From contig CADEGH010000004.1 of assembly GCA_902826835.1 (NCBI GenBank), forward strand, positions 232,370 to 296,369: a stretch of 64,000 bases of DNA. Direction: 5' to 3'. Source of the DNA: an uncultured bacterium (GTDB taxonomy: Bacteria; Planctomycetota; GCA-002687715). The notes under the pieces were generated by a model. That model was given only the letters and a program-made list of their open reading frames with translations, did not search any database and was not told the origin of the DNA. Made by a program: the position numbers and the translations under genes. Below, piece after piece: positions 1-8,050 of this stretch (the first letter of the stretch is position 1; each line of letters opens with the position of its first letter).

Positions 1-843
1 GAGGCGGGGTGAACCGATCTCTTCGCGTAGGAGGCGCCCTTCCGGGTCAAACCACGATTCCACTGAGGACGCGCCGCGGCGTTGACGGAGCACGACCACT
101 TCCTTTTCGCGGCCCCGCACGAGAAGACGATCCCGACGCCGCTCGATCTGGGTCTCGAGGAACACCTGGTCGCGGGTCCGAAAGTGGTGGTGTACGAGCC
201 GGTCGGCGTCGTGACCGGATTCTTTGGCCAGCCGGCGAAGGCTAAATCCCATGAGCTCCTGATCCGCGCGAAAGTGCGTCGTGCGCTCGCGAGTCCCCTC
301 CGCGCTCCGGTCCAAGATCGCGAGGCGTTCGCCCTCGATCCGGCCCTCCGCGGTGCGCGAGGTGAGACCACTACCAAAACGGCAATCGAACCCTCGAGGC
401 ATCAAGCTCACGTCCACGAACTCCTTCGCGACCACATCCACTTCCGGCGACGCCCCGGGGTGCTTCACGAACACGAGGCGGTCGCTCAGGGCGTACATAG
501 GTACACCGTCGCGACGCTCCTTGCCGAGGTTGAGGATGCGAAAGCCCACCCGATGCCCATCCCGGTACAGGAAGTGGCCCATGGACTCTTCGGGGAAATG
601 GGACATGGAGGCCAGTTCGCCGTCCACCGTGGATGCCGGAACTGGAGCCCCGCGGACGATCTCCTGGATCTGCGCCCGCTTGACCTCCATGGTGCCGCCA
701 TCCACCTGGATCGAGACCGCCGACTCCGATTCGCTGACGATCGTGCCCTCGACCGAGGCTCCGGTTCGCAGGCGAACCACATCCTGGGCGGGGAGCACCG
801 AGGCCAGCGCCGAGACCAACAGACCTAACCAGAGCTTGTTCAT
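1..843 (-). CDS. Secreted protein of unknown function (C-terminus cut by window edge)
   Basis: An open frame runs from an ATG at 843 to the window edge without a stop, so the gene continues outside. The first 20 residues (MNKLWLGLLVSALASVLPAQ) form a clear signal peptide ending in a likely AQ cleavage site. A GGAAGGA ribosome-binding site lies about 8 nt upstream. The first 45 mature residues (VVRLRTGASVEGTIVSES...) have the alternating pattern of a small SH3/Sm-like beta barrel, as in many secreted planctomycete proteins; the rest is unrecognised. It is divergent from the foldase gene at 1004. Being real and secreted is fairly sure; the function is unknown. Confidence 0.7.
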   Translation of the reverse strand, partial: MNKLWLGLLVSALASVLPAQDVVRLRTGASVEGTIVSESESAVSIQVDGGTMEVKRAQIQEIVRGAPVPASTVDGELASMSHFPEESMGHFLYRDGHRVGFRILNLGKERRDGVPMYALSDRLVFVKHPGASPEVDVVAKEFVDVSLMPRGFDCRFGSGLTSRTAEGRIEGERLAILDRSAEGTRERTTHFRADQELMGFSLRRLAKESGHDADRLVHHHFRTRDQVFLETQIERRRDRLLVRGREKEVVVLRQRRGASSVESWFDPEGRLLREEIGSPRL

Positions 844-977
844 GACCCTTGTCCTTCCGGGGCGGGGAGGGCCCCTCTTCTTCCTCCTTCGATCGGCGGC
901 AAAGGCAGCGAGCCTGAAAGCTTTTTCCGGCGAAACCTCCCGGGGCCGGGCCTGCCGGGACGGCCGGGGTTCGCTAT

Positions 978-997
978 CCTCCCACGAATTCGGGAGG
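978..997 (+). promoter_or_regulatory. Hairpin sequestering the ribosome-binding site of the PpiC foldase gene
   Basis: CCTCCC (978-983) is perfectly complementary to GGGAGG (992-997), the ribosome-binding site of the gene starting at 1004. The loop is 8 nt and contains GAATTC. In RNA this would form a 6-bp hairpin masking the ribosome-binding site. Whether it acts as a translational switch is inference. Confidence 0.4.
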
Positions 998-1003
998 TTC
1001 TTC

Positions 1004-2398
1004 GTGGGCAAAATCCGTCCTCTTGCGGTGTTCGTGTCACTTGTTCTCGGCCTTCTCGGCTCCCCCGGGGTGGCGCAGGCCCCGGCCGGACTCCAGTTCG
1101 GGGACCCCGTGCCTCCGGGGGCGGTGGCGGTCGTCGACGGGATTCCCATCCCGGAGGCCACCTTCGAGGAGGAGATGGTGGCGCGCTACTTACGACCCGG
1201 CGCGGACGGTCAGCGGATCCTTTCCGCCGTCGAAGACGAAATGCTCATCAATGCGGCGGCGAGCGCAAAGGGCCTTTCCGTCACGGAAGCCGACCTCGAC
1301 CGCAAGTGCCAAGAGCTGGATACCCAGCTCAAGGCCTCGCAGGGCAAGTCCCTCGCCGACACCCTGGCCGAAAATCAGATTCCCTATGCGGTGTTCCGCA
1401 GCAAGACCCGCGGGGTCACACTCCTTGAGCGCCTCTGCCGGGCCGAGCTGGCGCTGCCGCCCGACGCCCCGGTCGAGAACCTGCACCAGCGGGCGTGGCT
1501 CAAACAAGCGCGGGATACCGCCAAGATCGATCGCGAGCGCGCATCCCTCCCCGCCGGGACGGTAGCGATGGTCAATGGCCAGCCGATCTCGAGCAAGACC
1601 TTCGTCGAGCAACTGGTCATCGTGCTCGACGACAAAGAGATTCGCAAACTCCTGGATACGCTCGTCCAGGAGGTGATCTGCCAGCGGTTGATGCAGGAGC
1701 AGAAGCTAGAATTGACCCCGCGTGACCTCGAGGCAGAGTTCGAACTGCAGCGTGCCACCTTTCGAGCCGAAGGACAGGAAATTCCCTTCGAAGACCTCAT
1801 CCGTCAGCAGACCGGACTCGGGAAGGAGGCGTTCATCGCGACGAGGGGGTTCCGGGTCAAAGCTTCGCTGGCCCGTTTGGCCCAAGCATGGTTCACTGCC
1901 GCCGATCTGGAGCAGGCTTACCCCACGAAAGCCAATCACTTCGGCCCCAAAATCACCCTGCGACACATCCTCTTCGGCGCTAGCGAGAAGCCGGATCCCC
2001 GCGGCAAGCTCCCCTCATTCGAGGCCGCCATGACTCGCGTTTCCCTGGCTCAGAGTGATGCCGGACAGGGGATGGCCTTCGCGGACCTCGTGGTCAAGTA
2101 CAGCGATGACACGGCCACGAAGTTCTCGGGTGGGCTTCTGCGGCCGTTCGCTCCCGGTCGCTCCAATCTCGACCAAGCCATCGTGGAAGCCGGGTCCCGT
2201 CTCGAAGTCGGGCAGATTTCCGCTCCGGTGCGATCCGCGTTCGGGTGGCACCTCCTCCAGTGCGAGCGCAGAGACCCGCTCCCCCCCCTCGCCGAAGTGG
2301 AGGGCGACTTGCGGCGCCTGTTGGCCGCGGAGCGATTCAAGGCCGCTTACGAAGCGGCGAAGCTAGGGGTACGGATCACTCGCTCGACCGGCTCGTGA
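1004..2398 (+). CDS. Secreted PpiC/parvulin-type peptidyl-prolyl isomerase, SurA-like
   Basis: Periplasmic foldase of 464 residues. The GTG start at 1004 was chosen because GGGAGG lies 6 nt upstream and a signal peptide (about residues 1-26, ending GVAQA) follows; the open frame extends upstream but without such features. Two similar SurA-N-like chaperone segments occur, one beginning AVVDGIPIPEATF and one beginning AMVNGQPISSKTF. A PpiC rotamase domain follows at about 317-420 (LRHILF, SGGLL, FGWHLLQ). SurA/PrsA proteins assist folding of exported proteins, which fits the many secreted proteins nearby. The duplicated N-terminal module is somewhat unusual. The substrates are unknown. Confidence 0.85.
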   Translation: MGKIRPLAVFVSLVLGLLGSPGVAQAPAGLQFGDPVPPGAVAVVDGIPIPEATFEEEMVARYLRPGADGQRILSAVEDEMLINAAASAKGLSVTEADLDRKCQELDTQLKASQGKSLADTLAENQIPYAVFRSKTRGVTLLERLCRAELALPPDAPVENLHQRAWLKQARDTAKIDRERASLPAGTVAMVNGQPISSKTFVEQLVIVLDDKEIRKLLDTLVQEVICQRLMQEQKLELTPRDLEAEFELQRATFRAEGQEIPFEDLIRQQTGLGKEAFIATRGFRVKASLARLAQAWFTAADLEQAYPTKANHFGPKITLRHILFGASEKPDPRGKLPSFEAAMTRVSLAQSDAGQGMAFADLVVKYSDDTATKFSGGLLRPFAPGRSNLDQAIVEAGSRLEVGQISAPVRSAFGWHLLQCERRDPLPPLAEVEGDLRRLLAAERFKAAYEAAKLGVRITRSTGS

Positions 2399-2434
2399 TC
2401 CCTCGAAACCGGCAAGGCGGCCCGGACATGAAGA

Positions 2435-2465
2435 GACGCCCGCAACCCGAAGGATTGCGGGCGTC
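2435..2465. terminator. Bidirectional hairpin between convergent genes
   Basis: A perfect 11-bp stem (GACGCCCGCAA paired with TTGCGGGCGTC) with a 9-nt loop lies between the stops of the convergent genes at 2398 and 2493. There is no clear U-tract on either side, so it could be a terminator or an RNA 3'-end stabiliser. Confidence 0.6.
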
Positions 2466-2492
2466 GACTGGACCTGCGGGAAGACCCCGAGA

Positions 2493-4361
2493 TCAGAACT
2501 GCACGCCAGCGGTGTTCGAGACCAGCACCACCTGGAACGCGCCATCCAGGAAGACCTGGGTGGCGTCGAGGCGGAGGCCCGCGAGCGGCGCAAAGAGCGG
2601 CGCGGGCAGCACGAGGTTCCCGCCGTCAGGATAGGTGACACCCGTCACGAGGAAGTGCAACGGATTGCCGACGCCAATCGGGCTCAGCAAGGCGTTGAAC
2701 GTCACGGCGTCCAAGACGAGCCCGAAGAAGGGACCGCTGCCCACCGGATTACCTTGGTTGCTCAGGGAGATGAGGGTGAAACCCTGAACCGCCCCCATCG
2801 CGTTGGGGCAGGTGCTCGGAACCGGCGTGATAGTCAAGTCGAACTGGTTCGGGCCGGGGCCCGAGGTGCTCATCGCGAACTGATAATCACCGACATTGAT
2901 CATATTGTTGACGGTGATGGTGTTGAAGCCCTGCGGATCACCCACGGTCAGGCTGACCGTGTAGATGCCGGGGCAAGTGTAGATGAAGGTGGGATTTGGG
3001 ATCGTGGAGTCCGTCATGGCGTCGCCGTTGAAGTCCCACGCCCACGTCAGAATTCCCCCGGCGCAGGAATAGCTCGCGTCCGAGAAATTCACGACCAAGG
3101 GGGCGGGTCCACCGGCCGGAACGGCGTTGAACGCCGCCACCGGGCCAGACTCCGCAACCTCGTCAGCACCGACGTCGCGCGCACATCCGCCGGGACGAGC
3201 CTCACCATCGAAGTCGGTCAGGAGAGTGGCCGCGGGATCCGCCGCACCGACGGCCGCGCTGGCGAGTTGGATGTGCAGGTCGCCCATGGCCGCGTTGACC
3301 AGGCTGGCCGCACCCGTGCGACCGTTGGCCTCGCGAGGCACGCTTGCTGCCTGGAAGGCGCCGAGGTTCGCGTAGGTCGTTCCGACATCGACCATGAAGG
3401 TGCCGGCCGAGGTGTCGTCGTAGAGGTTGTAGTCCATCGAGGTGGGAACGTTGGGGATGTTGATGCCATCGCGCCACCGATAGAAAGTCCCGTTGACAGT
3501 GGTGGGGACCTTGACGAAGAGGTTGTTGCGAATCGACGCCATGGGCGACGAAGGCGCACCCCGCGTAGAGCCGATCACGGCGCAGAAGGGGTCATCCGCC
3601 GCATTCAAGGCGTCCAGGGTATTGACGTAAAAGGTGTTGAACTCGATGACGGTTCCCTGGCAGCGGCGTGAGCTGATGTAGCCGAAGCGGGCGTTGCCAT
3701 AGAAGCCGCCGGTTCCGGCCGTCTGGAGATTCCAGAGGAAGTTGTTGCGGATGATCGTGTTTTGGGGGCCGGGAACGTTGCCGTAGAGCACGATTCCCGC
3801 CGAAGAGCAATTGTGGATGTTGCAGCCTTCGATGATATTGCCGATGGGGCCGACCGCGTTCATGTTGGCGTCGTTGTAAAGCGAGATTCCGTCGTACAGC
3901 GCTCCGTAGATCTCGATCCCGCGGATGGTGACGTAGCTGGCCCCGTTGAAGGCAATGCCCATCGCAGTCCCTGCCGCGTTGAACTGCACGTTTTCTCCCG
4001 CCGCCTCCTGGAAGGTGATGCGGTTGGTGGGGGAAGCGGTGGCGATGTTCGCGAGGACTAGCACCGCGGTGCTGGTTCCCCAGGTGATGTTGCCCGAAGT
4101 GATCAATTGCTGCCACACCGTCGATTCGGTGAAAGGCGAAGGCAGCCCCGTCATCCCGTCGTCATCATAAATGTCGAAGGTGACCGGAGCCGAAACTCCG
4201 CCGGCGACCAGGGCGGCCACTGCCGACGCGAGCGAATTGAAGTTGGTTCCCACCGCAGGCAGAAACCGATTGATGGTGTAGGTGCCCGCCAGCGGCTGCG
4301 CACTGGCCAAGGCAGAGGCGAGCAACACGCCCGCCATTCCAAAGATGACTCTCTGACGCAT
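2493..4361 (-). CDS. Secreted right-handed beta-helix protein with PKD domain
   Basis: Extracellular protein of 622 residues. The start at 4361 (MRQRVIFG...) is preferred over an ATG 24 bases upstream because AAGGAG sits about 6 nt before it and a signal peptide (to about residue 22, LASAQP) follows directly. Residues about 120-310 contain repeated N-I-I/I-R-N-N rungs of a parallel beta-helix, a fold common in polysaccharide-binding or -cleaving proteins. A PKD domain follows at about 410-490 (WAWDFNGD, GIYTVSLTV). The last 120 residues form a module shared with the LamG protein at 4401-5555. It lies 39 bp downstream of that gene and is probably co-transcribed. Enzyme activity cannot be assigned. 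Confidence 0.85.
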   Translation of the reverse strand: MRQRVIFGMAGVLLASALASAQPLAGTYTINRFLPAVGTNFNSLASAVAALVAGGVSAPVTFDIYDDDGMTGLPSPFTESTVWQQLITSGNITWGTSTAVLVLANIATASPTNRITFQEAAGENVQFNAAGTAMGIAFNGASYVTIRGIEIYGALYDGISLYNDANMNAVGPIGNIIEGCNIHNCSSAGIVLYGNVPGPQNTIIRNNFLWNLQTAGTGGFYGNARFGYISSRRCQGTVIEFNTFYVNTLDALNAADDPFCAVIGSTRGAPSSPMASIRNNLFVKVPTTVNGTFYRWRDGINIPNVPTSMDYNLYDDTSAGTFMVDVGTTYANLGAFQAASVPREANGRTGAASLVNAAMGDLHIQLASAAVGAADPAATLLTDFDGEARPGGCARDVGADEVAESGPVAAFNAVPAGGPAPLVVNFSDASYSCAGGILTWAWDFNGDAMTDSTIPNPTFIYTCPGIYTVSLTVGDPQGFNTITVNNMINVGDYQFAMSTSGPGPNQFDLTITPVPSTCPNAMGAVQGFTLISLSNQGNPVGSGPFFGLVLDAVTFNALLSPIGVGNPLHFLVTGVTYPDGGNLVLPAPLFAPLAGLRLDATQVFLDGAFQVVLVSNTAGVQF

Positions 4362-4400
4362 GACAACTCCTTGTTGGTTATTCAATTTCGGTATTGCGGA

Positions 4401-5555
4401 TCACAGGAAGGTGTGGCGGACCACGTTCGACGCCGAGTCGAGAGTGGTGGGACCGGCGAAGCCCGGACCCGTCAGAATGGTCACGAAGTCGTAGGTGAGC
4501 CCGGTGAACGTCGGGGAGAGAGTCCCGGGTCCGACACTGAACGGCCCTTCCGGGAACAGCGGGAAGGGCACGCTTCTGGGGAAGTGCAGAGGGAAGCCCG
4601 GCACTTGGGGGAACAAGGTGCTGTCGGTCAAAATCTGGTAGACGAGGATGTCGAAGTAAATGCCGAACACCGGGCCCTGGTTGCCGGCTCCGGTGGTTGC
4701 GGCGCTCATGAGAGTCCAACCGTTGTCGGCGGTCATGGAGGCGTTGCGCAGAATCAGGGTGATGTCACCTGGCATCGACTGCGTCACGGTGAGTCCGTTA
4801 CGGAGAGTCAGCTCCGCCTGGTAGTTGGCAGCGATCTCCGCGAGCGTGCGAGCGCGGCTCCACACCCGAATCTCGTCGAATGCGAAGTCGCTGGCCACTC
4901 CACCGGCGGCGTTGCCGCCAAAGATCAACCCGGTGGCGGCAGGGTAACCGGCCGGCGGCGGAGAGAAGGTCGCGGAAGCATTGAGCACACCATTCACGTA
5001 AGCGCGGCGCGAGGCGATCGAAGGATCCTGCACCAAGGCGACGTGCTGCCACACCCCAATCGCCGTGTTGTAGGTGAAGTTCACGTACTCGTTCGTGGCG
5101 GTCGTGCCACCACCACGCCACGAGAAGGTTCCGGCGGCCGTGGTCGCGGGGCCAACGATCTGGAACGCACCGGCCGAGGCGTCCCAGCACAGATTGGCCT
5201 GGTTCGCGCCCTGCACGTTGAGCCAAAACTCGACGGTGAAGGCTCCCCCGTAATTGGGGGCGACTCCCGAGGCCAAAGGCACGCCCGCCCCCATGGTGGC
5301 GGGGGAGACATTGAGCGCCGAGGCACCGAGTTGGCCCGGTGCGAGGAAGGTCATCGCACCCGGGGCAGGAAACGTGTAGCCCAGAGTGGCAACGCCGGGG
5401 AACGCGGTGTTGTTCACCGTGGCTCCCGTAGCCTCGTTGCAATTGAAGTAGCCGAGATCGGGAAAGGTCGGCGTGGGATAGGTTTGCGCCAGGCCCACCG
5501 GCGCCGCGAGGGCGACGGCGAGGGAGAGCAAAGCTCCCGTTCGAGCAAAGTGCAT
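4401..5555 (-). CDS. Secreted LamG/concanavalin-like domain protein
   Basis: Extracellular protein of 384 residues. The start at 5555 (MHFARTGALLSLAVALAAP) gives a normal signal peptide and has GGAG about 8 nt upstream; the open frame extends further but without these signs. Residues about 95-255 match a LamG/jelly-roll carbohydrate-binding domain: FTVEFWLNVQG near the start, WQHVALVQD in the middle and the typical end FAFDEIRVWSRARTLAEI. The C-terminal 120 residues resemble the end of the beta-helix protein just downstream. It is probably a surface or matrix adhesin, first gene of a two-gene unit. Confidence 0.85.
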   Translation of the reverse strand: MHFARTGALLSLAVALAAPVGLAQTYPTPTFPDLGYFNCNEATGATVNNTAFPGVATLGYTFPAPGAMTFLAPGQLGASALNVSPATMGAGVPLASGVAPNYGGAFTVEFWLNVQGANQANLCWDASAGAFQIVGPATTAAGTFSWRGGGTTATNEYVNFTYNTAIGVWQHVALVQDPSIASRRAYVNGVLNASATFSPPPAGYPAATGLIFGGNAAGGVASDFAFDEIRVWSRARTLAEIAANYQAELTLRNGLTVTQSMPGDITLILRNASMTADNGWTLMSAATTGAGNQGPVFGIYFDILVYQILTDSTLFPQVPGFPLHFPRSVPFPLFPEGPFSVGPGTLSPTFTGLTYDFVTILTGPGFAGPTTLDSASNVVRHTFL

Positions 5556-5679
5556 GGACTCACTCCGTGAAGGTGATCTTGCGTAACCAAGGACGAGTGA
5601 CACGAAAACGGCTTTCGTCATCATCTCGAGAGTGGGAAACCAGGGCGGCCGAGTCAGCGGGCGCCACGGCAACGCGTTG

Positions 5680-5709
5680 AACTTAGTCCGAAAGGCTCCC
5701 CAATGTCAA
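5680..5709 (-). promoter_or_regulatory. Sigma-70-like promoter for the LamG/beta-helix pair
   Basis: On the minus strand TTGACA (5709-5704) and TAAGTT (5685-5680) are separated by 18 bp, upstream of the LamG gene. The -35 box is a perfect consensus. It implies a leader of about 115 nt. Confidence 0.5.
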
Positions 5710-5754
5710 CGGTCGCGATTCCCAATCGGAAGCACCCGCGGTTCCCGGTCGTCT

Positions 5755-6762
5755 TCAGGCCCGATGGCGCGGCGCGGAGTGGCCGGCGCGCACCCCCCAC
5801 TGCCCTCTCCGACGAGCGAGAATCTGAATAATTCGAAGCCACGGCGAGACGATGAAGACTGGATCCTTCCGCGCGGCGGCCTGGATGAGCCCCGCCAGTC
5901 CGAGAATCGGAGAAACCAGAACTCGGATCGTGTCGAGGGCCGACTTGGACCAGAAATGGCCTGGCCGCTGACCGTGCTTGCGATCCAAGATCACATCCCC
6001 TTCGCCGTACCGACGAAACTGACTCCACAAACCTCGGACGGTGGTTCGGTGGTGATGCTCCACGAGGGCTTCGGGCACGAGGTGGAGGCGACGGGCAGGA
6101 AAGCGCTGCTGCAAGCGCCAGCAGAAGTCGGCGTCTCCCCCGCTGAACAAACTTTCGTCGAAGCCCCCGATGGCATGGAAGTCGGCTCGCCGGACCGCCA
6201 GGCTCACCGTCTGTAAGAACGGAGCTCTCGGGTGCCGCATCGTCGCGCGCTGTTCCAGCAACCCCATCAGCTTGGAGTGGCGCGCGACCAAGGATCGTTG
6301 GTCGGGAGCGGCCTCGACTTCGGTACCGGTCGCTACCACTCCCTCGATTGCGAGCGCCGCCGACAAGTGATCGAGCCACCCGGAGGCGGCCACCGCGTCG
6401 GCGTCGAGGAAGGCCAGAATCTCCCCACGTGCCGCGGCGACTCCGGCGTTGCGCGCTGCGTAGGATCCTGGCCGCGGTTCGTGGACGATGCGGACCAGAC
6501 TCGGAAAGCGCTCGAACCAACTCTCGAGCCTATTTCGAGTGCCGTCAGTCGACCCGTTGTCGACCGCGATCACTTCGTAGGACCTCCCACCCGACTGCCG
6601 ACACAGGCTCTCCATCGTGCGGTCGATGGTCGTTTCACACTGGAAGCAAGGAACCACCACGCTGGCACTTCGTTCTCCGCGGAATTCGCGTAGGATCCCG
6701 ACCGGGTCGGTCGAGGCGTCCCCCTGGGAGTCCCTGGATTGTCGGTCGTAGCGCATCCCCAT
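5755..6762 (-). CDS. Family 2 glycosyltransferase
   Basis: Cytoplasmic GT-A fold transferase of 335 residues. The GT2 signature is complete: SVVVPCFQCE, DNGSTDGT, NAGVAAARGEILAFLDAD with the DXD-type metal site, then GGFDESLFSGGDADFCWR with the ED-like acceptor region. A hydrophobic stretch near the C-terminus (LVSPILGLAGLI) may contact the membrane. ATGs at 6762 and 6756 are both possible. It is divergent from the GT4 gene starting near 6814, about 50 bp apart. The sugar and acceptor are unknown; an extracellular or surface glycan is likely. Confidence 0.85.
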   Translation of the reverse strand: MGMRYDRQSRDSQGDASTDPVGILREFRGERSASVVVPCFQCETTIDRTMESLCRQSGGRSYEVIAVDNGSTDGTRNRLESWFERFPSLVRIVHEPRPGSYAARNAGVAAARGEILAFLDADAVAASGWLDHLSAALAIEGVVATGTEVEAAPDQRSLVARHSKLMGLLEQRATMRHPRAPFLQTVSLAVRRADFHAIGGFDESLFSGGDADFCWRLQQRFPARRLHLVPEALVEHHHRTTVRGLWSQFRRYGEGDVILDRKHGQRPGHFWSKSALDTIRVLVSPILGLAGLIQAAARKDPVFIVSPWLRIIQILARRRGQWGVRAGHSAPRHRA

Positions 6763-6813
6763 TCCGCTTTGGCTCTGAACTGGCGGCCGTTTTCGGGTCG
6801 CCTACCCGTGGCG

Positions 6814-7995
6814 ATGGTCGCGGCGTGCCCCTTCCCCGCCAGACGGGGAACGCCTCAGCGCATCCTTCAGATCGGCGAGTCGCTCAACCGCGCGGGCTAC
6901 GACGTACACGTGGCAACCTACCATTTGGGCACGACCTCCGATGTTCCCGGACTCACTCTGCATCGTACCCGCCACTTCGCTTCCTACCACGAATTTGCCG
7001 CCGGCCCGAACTGGAGCAAGCTCGTCTTGCTCGACCCCCAACTCGTCCGTCGGCTCGCCCGCGTGGTCCGCGAGCAGAGGATCCGGGTGATCCACGCGCA
7101 CCACTTCGAGGGGGCGCTCTGTGCCCTGCTGGTAAAACGTTGGCTCGGCGGCGTGAGAGTGATCTACGACGCCCACACGACCCTGCGGCACGAGATTTTC
7201 GACTACACCTTTTTCAAACTCCCGCGCTTCCTCAAAAAGGTGGCCTGCGACATCCTCGATGGTGGAATTCCGCGGTGGTGCGACCACGTCGTCACCGTCT
7301 CGGACCGGCTTCGTGACTACGTGATTGGGCAAGGAGTTCCCGCCCACAAAGTGACGTCCGTTCCGCTTGGCGTCGACCTCGACGAGTTCCACTTGGCGAG
7401 TCGCGGCGAGGCTCGGTCGGCGTTGGGGTTGGACCATTCTCCGATCGTGCTCTACACCGGAAATCTGGCCGAATTTCAAGGCGTCGGGCAGCTCCTCCAA
7501 CTCTTCCCGGAGGTGAGAAAGAAAGTCCCCGGCGCGAAACTCGTCATTGTCGGCGGAGACCAGGGTGAACTGGCGTCGAGGATCGGGCGCTTGGACCTTC
7601 CGACCGAGGCGATCCTCCACCTCGGAGATCTCCCGTTTCCCGAGGTGAAACGCTGGCTCGCCGCCGCCGACGCGGTGGCGCTACCTCGGGAAGAGTGTGT
7701 CGGCTTTCCTCTCAAGCTCGTGAACTACATGGCCGCGGGGAAGGCCGTCGTCGCCTTCAGCGGCAGCGGCGGGGAAGCTCTGATCCATGACAAGAACGGC
7801 TGGCTGGTCGATGGCCATGACTACGCCGGCTTTGCCAACGGACTCATTGCCTGCCTCAGCGATCCGAGTATGGCGGCGCGCCTCGGGTCCGAGGCCAAGA
7901 ACTCGGCTCGCGAGTACAGCGAACAGGCTCTGGATCAGCGGGTCGCCAGGCTCTATCGCCATCTCGTCGAGCCGGGCCTCTCCGCGGCTCTTTAA
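6814..7995 (+). CDS. Family 4 glycosyltransferase
   Basis: GT-B fold retaining transferase of 393 residues. It has an N-terminal Rossmann half (MVAACPFPARRGTPQRI, AHHFEGALCALL, DAHTTLRHE) and a C-terminal half with SVPLGVDLDEF, YTGNLAEFQGVGQLL, and the nucleotide-sugar-binding EECVGFPLKLVNYMAAGKAVVA containing the E-x7-E type region. The frame is open from 6739, but the start at 6814 avoids overlap with the divergent GT2 gene and begins at the fold's first strand; GTG at 6808 is an alternative. It is followed after 55 bp by another GT on the same strand. Confidence 0.8.
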   Translation: MVAACPFPARRGTPQRILQIGESLNRAGYDVHVATYHLGTTSDVPGLTLHRTRHFASYHEFAAGPNWSKLVLLDPQLVRRLARVVREQRIRVIHAHHFEGALCALLVKRWLGGVRVIYDAHTTLRHEIFDYTFFKLPRFLKKVACDILDGGIPRWCDHVVTVSDRLRDYVIGQGVPAHKVTSVPLGVDLDEFHLASRGEARSALGLDHSPIVLYTGNLAEFQGVGQLLQLFPEVRKKVPGAKLVIVGGDQGELASRIGRLDLPTEAILHLGDLPFPEVKRWLAAADAVALPREECVGFPLKLVNYMAAGKAVVAFSGSGGEALIHDKNGWLVDGHDYAGFANGLIACLSDPSMAARLGSEAKNSAREYSEQALDQRVARLYRHLVEPGLSAAL

Positions 7996-8050
7996 GGCCC
8001 GTTATGCGCGCGTCGCCCCGCCACGGCGAGCCGGTTGTTAACCTCATCGA

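Noticed and set aside
2655..3671. Long plus-strand frame opposite the beta-helix gene
   Set aside because: Its translation is Arg/Gly/Val-rich low-complexity without family features; it is the antisense shadow of a clear secreted protein. The same applies to plus-strand frames at 4107-5570, 26641-28992, 32652-33956 and 40939-42441.
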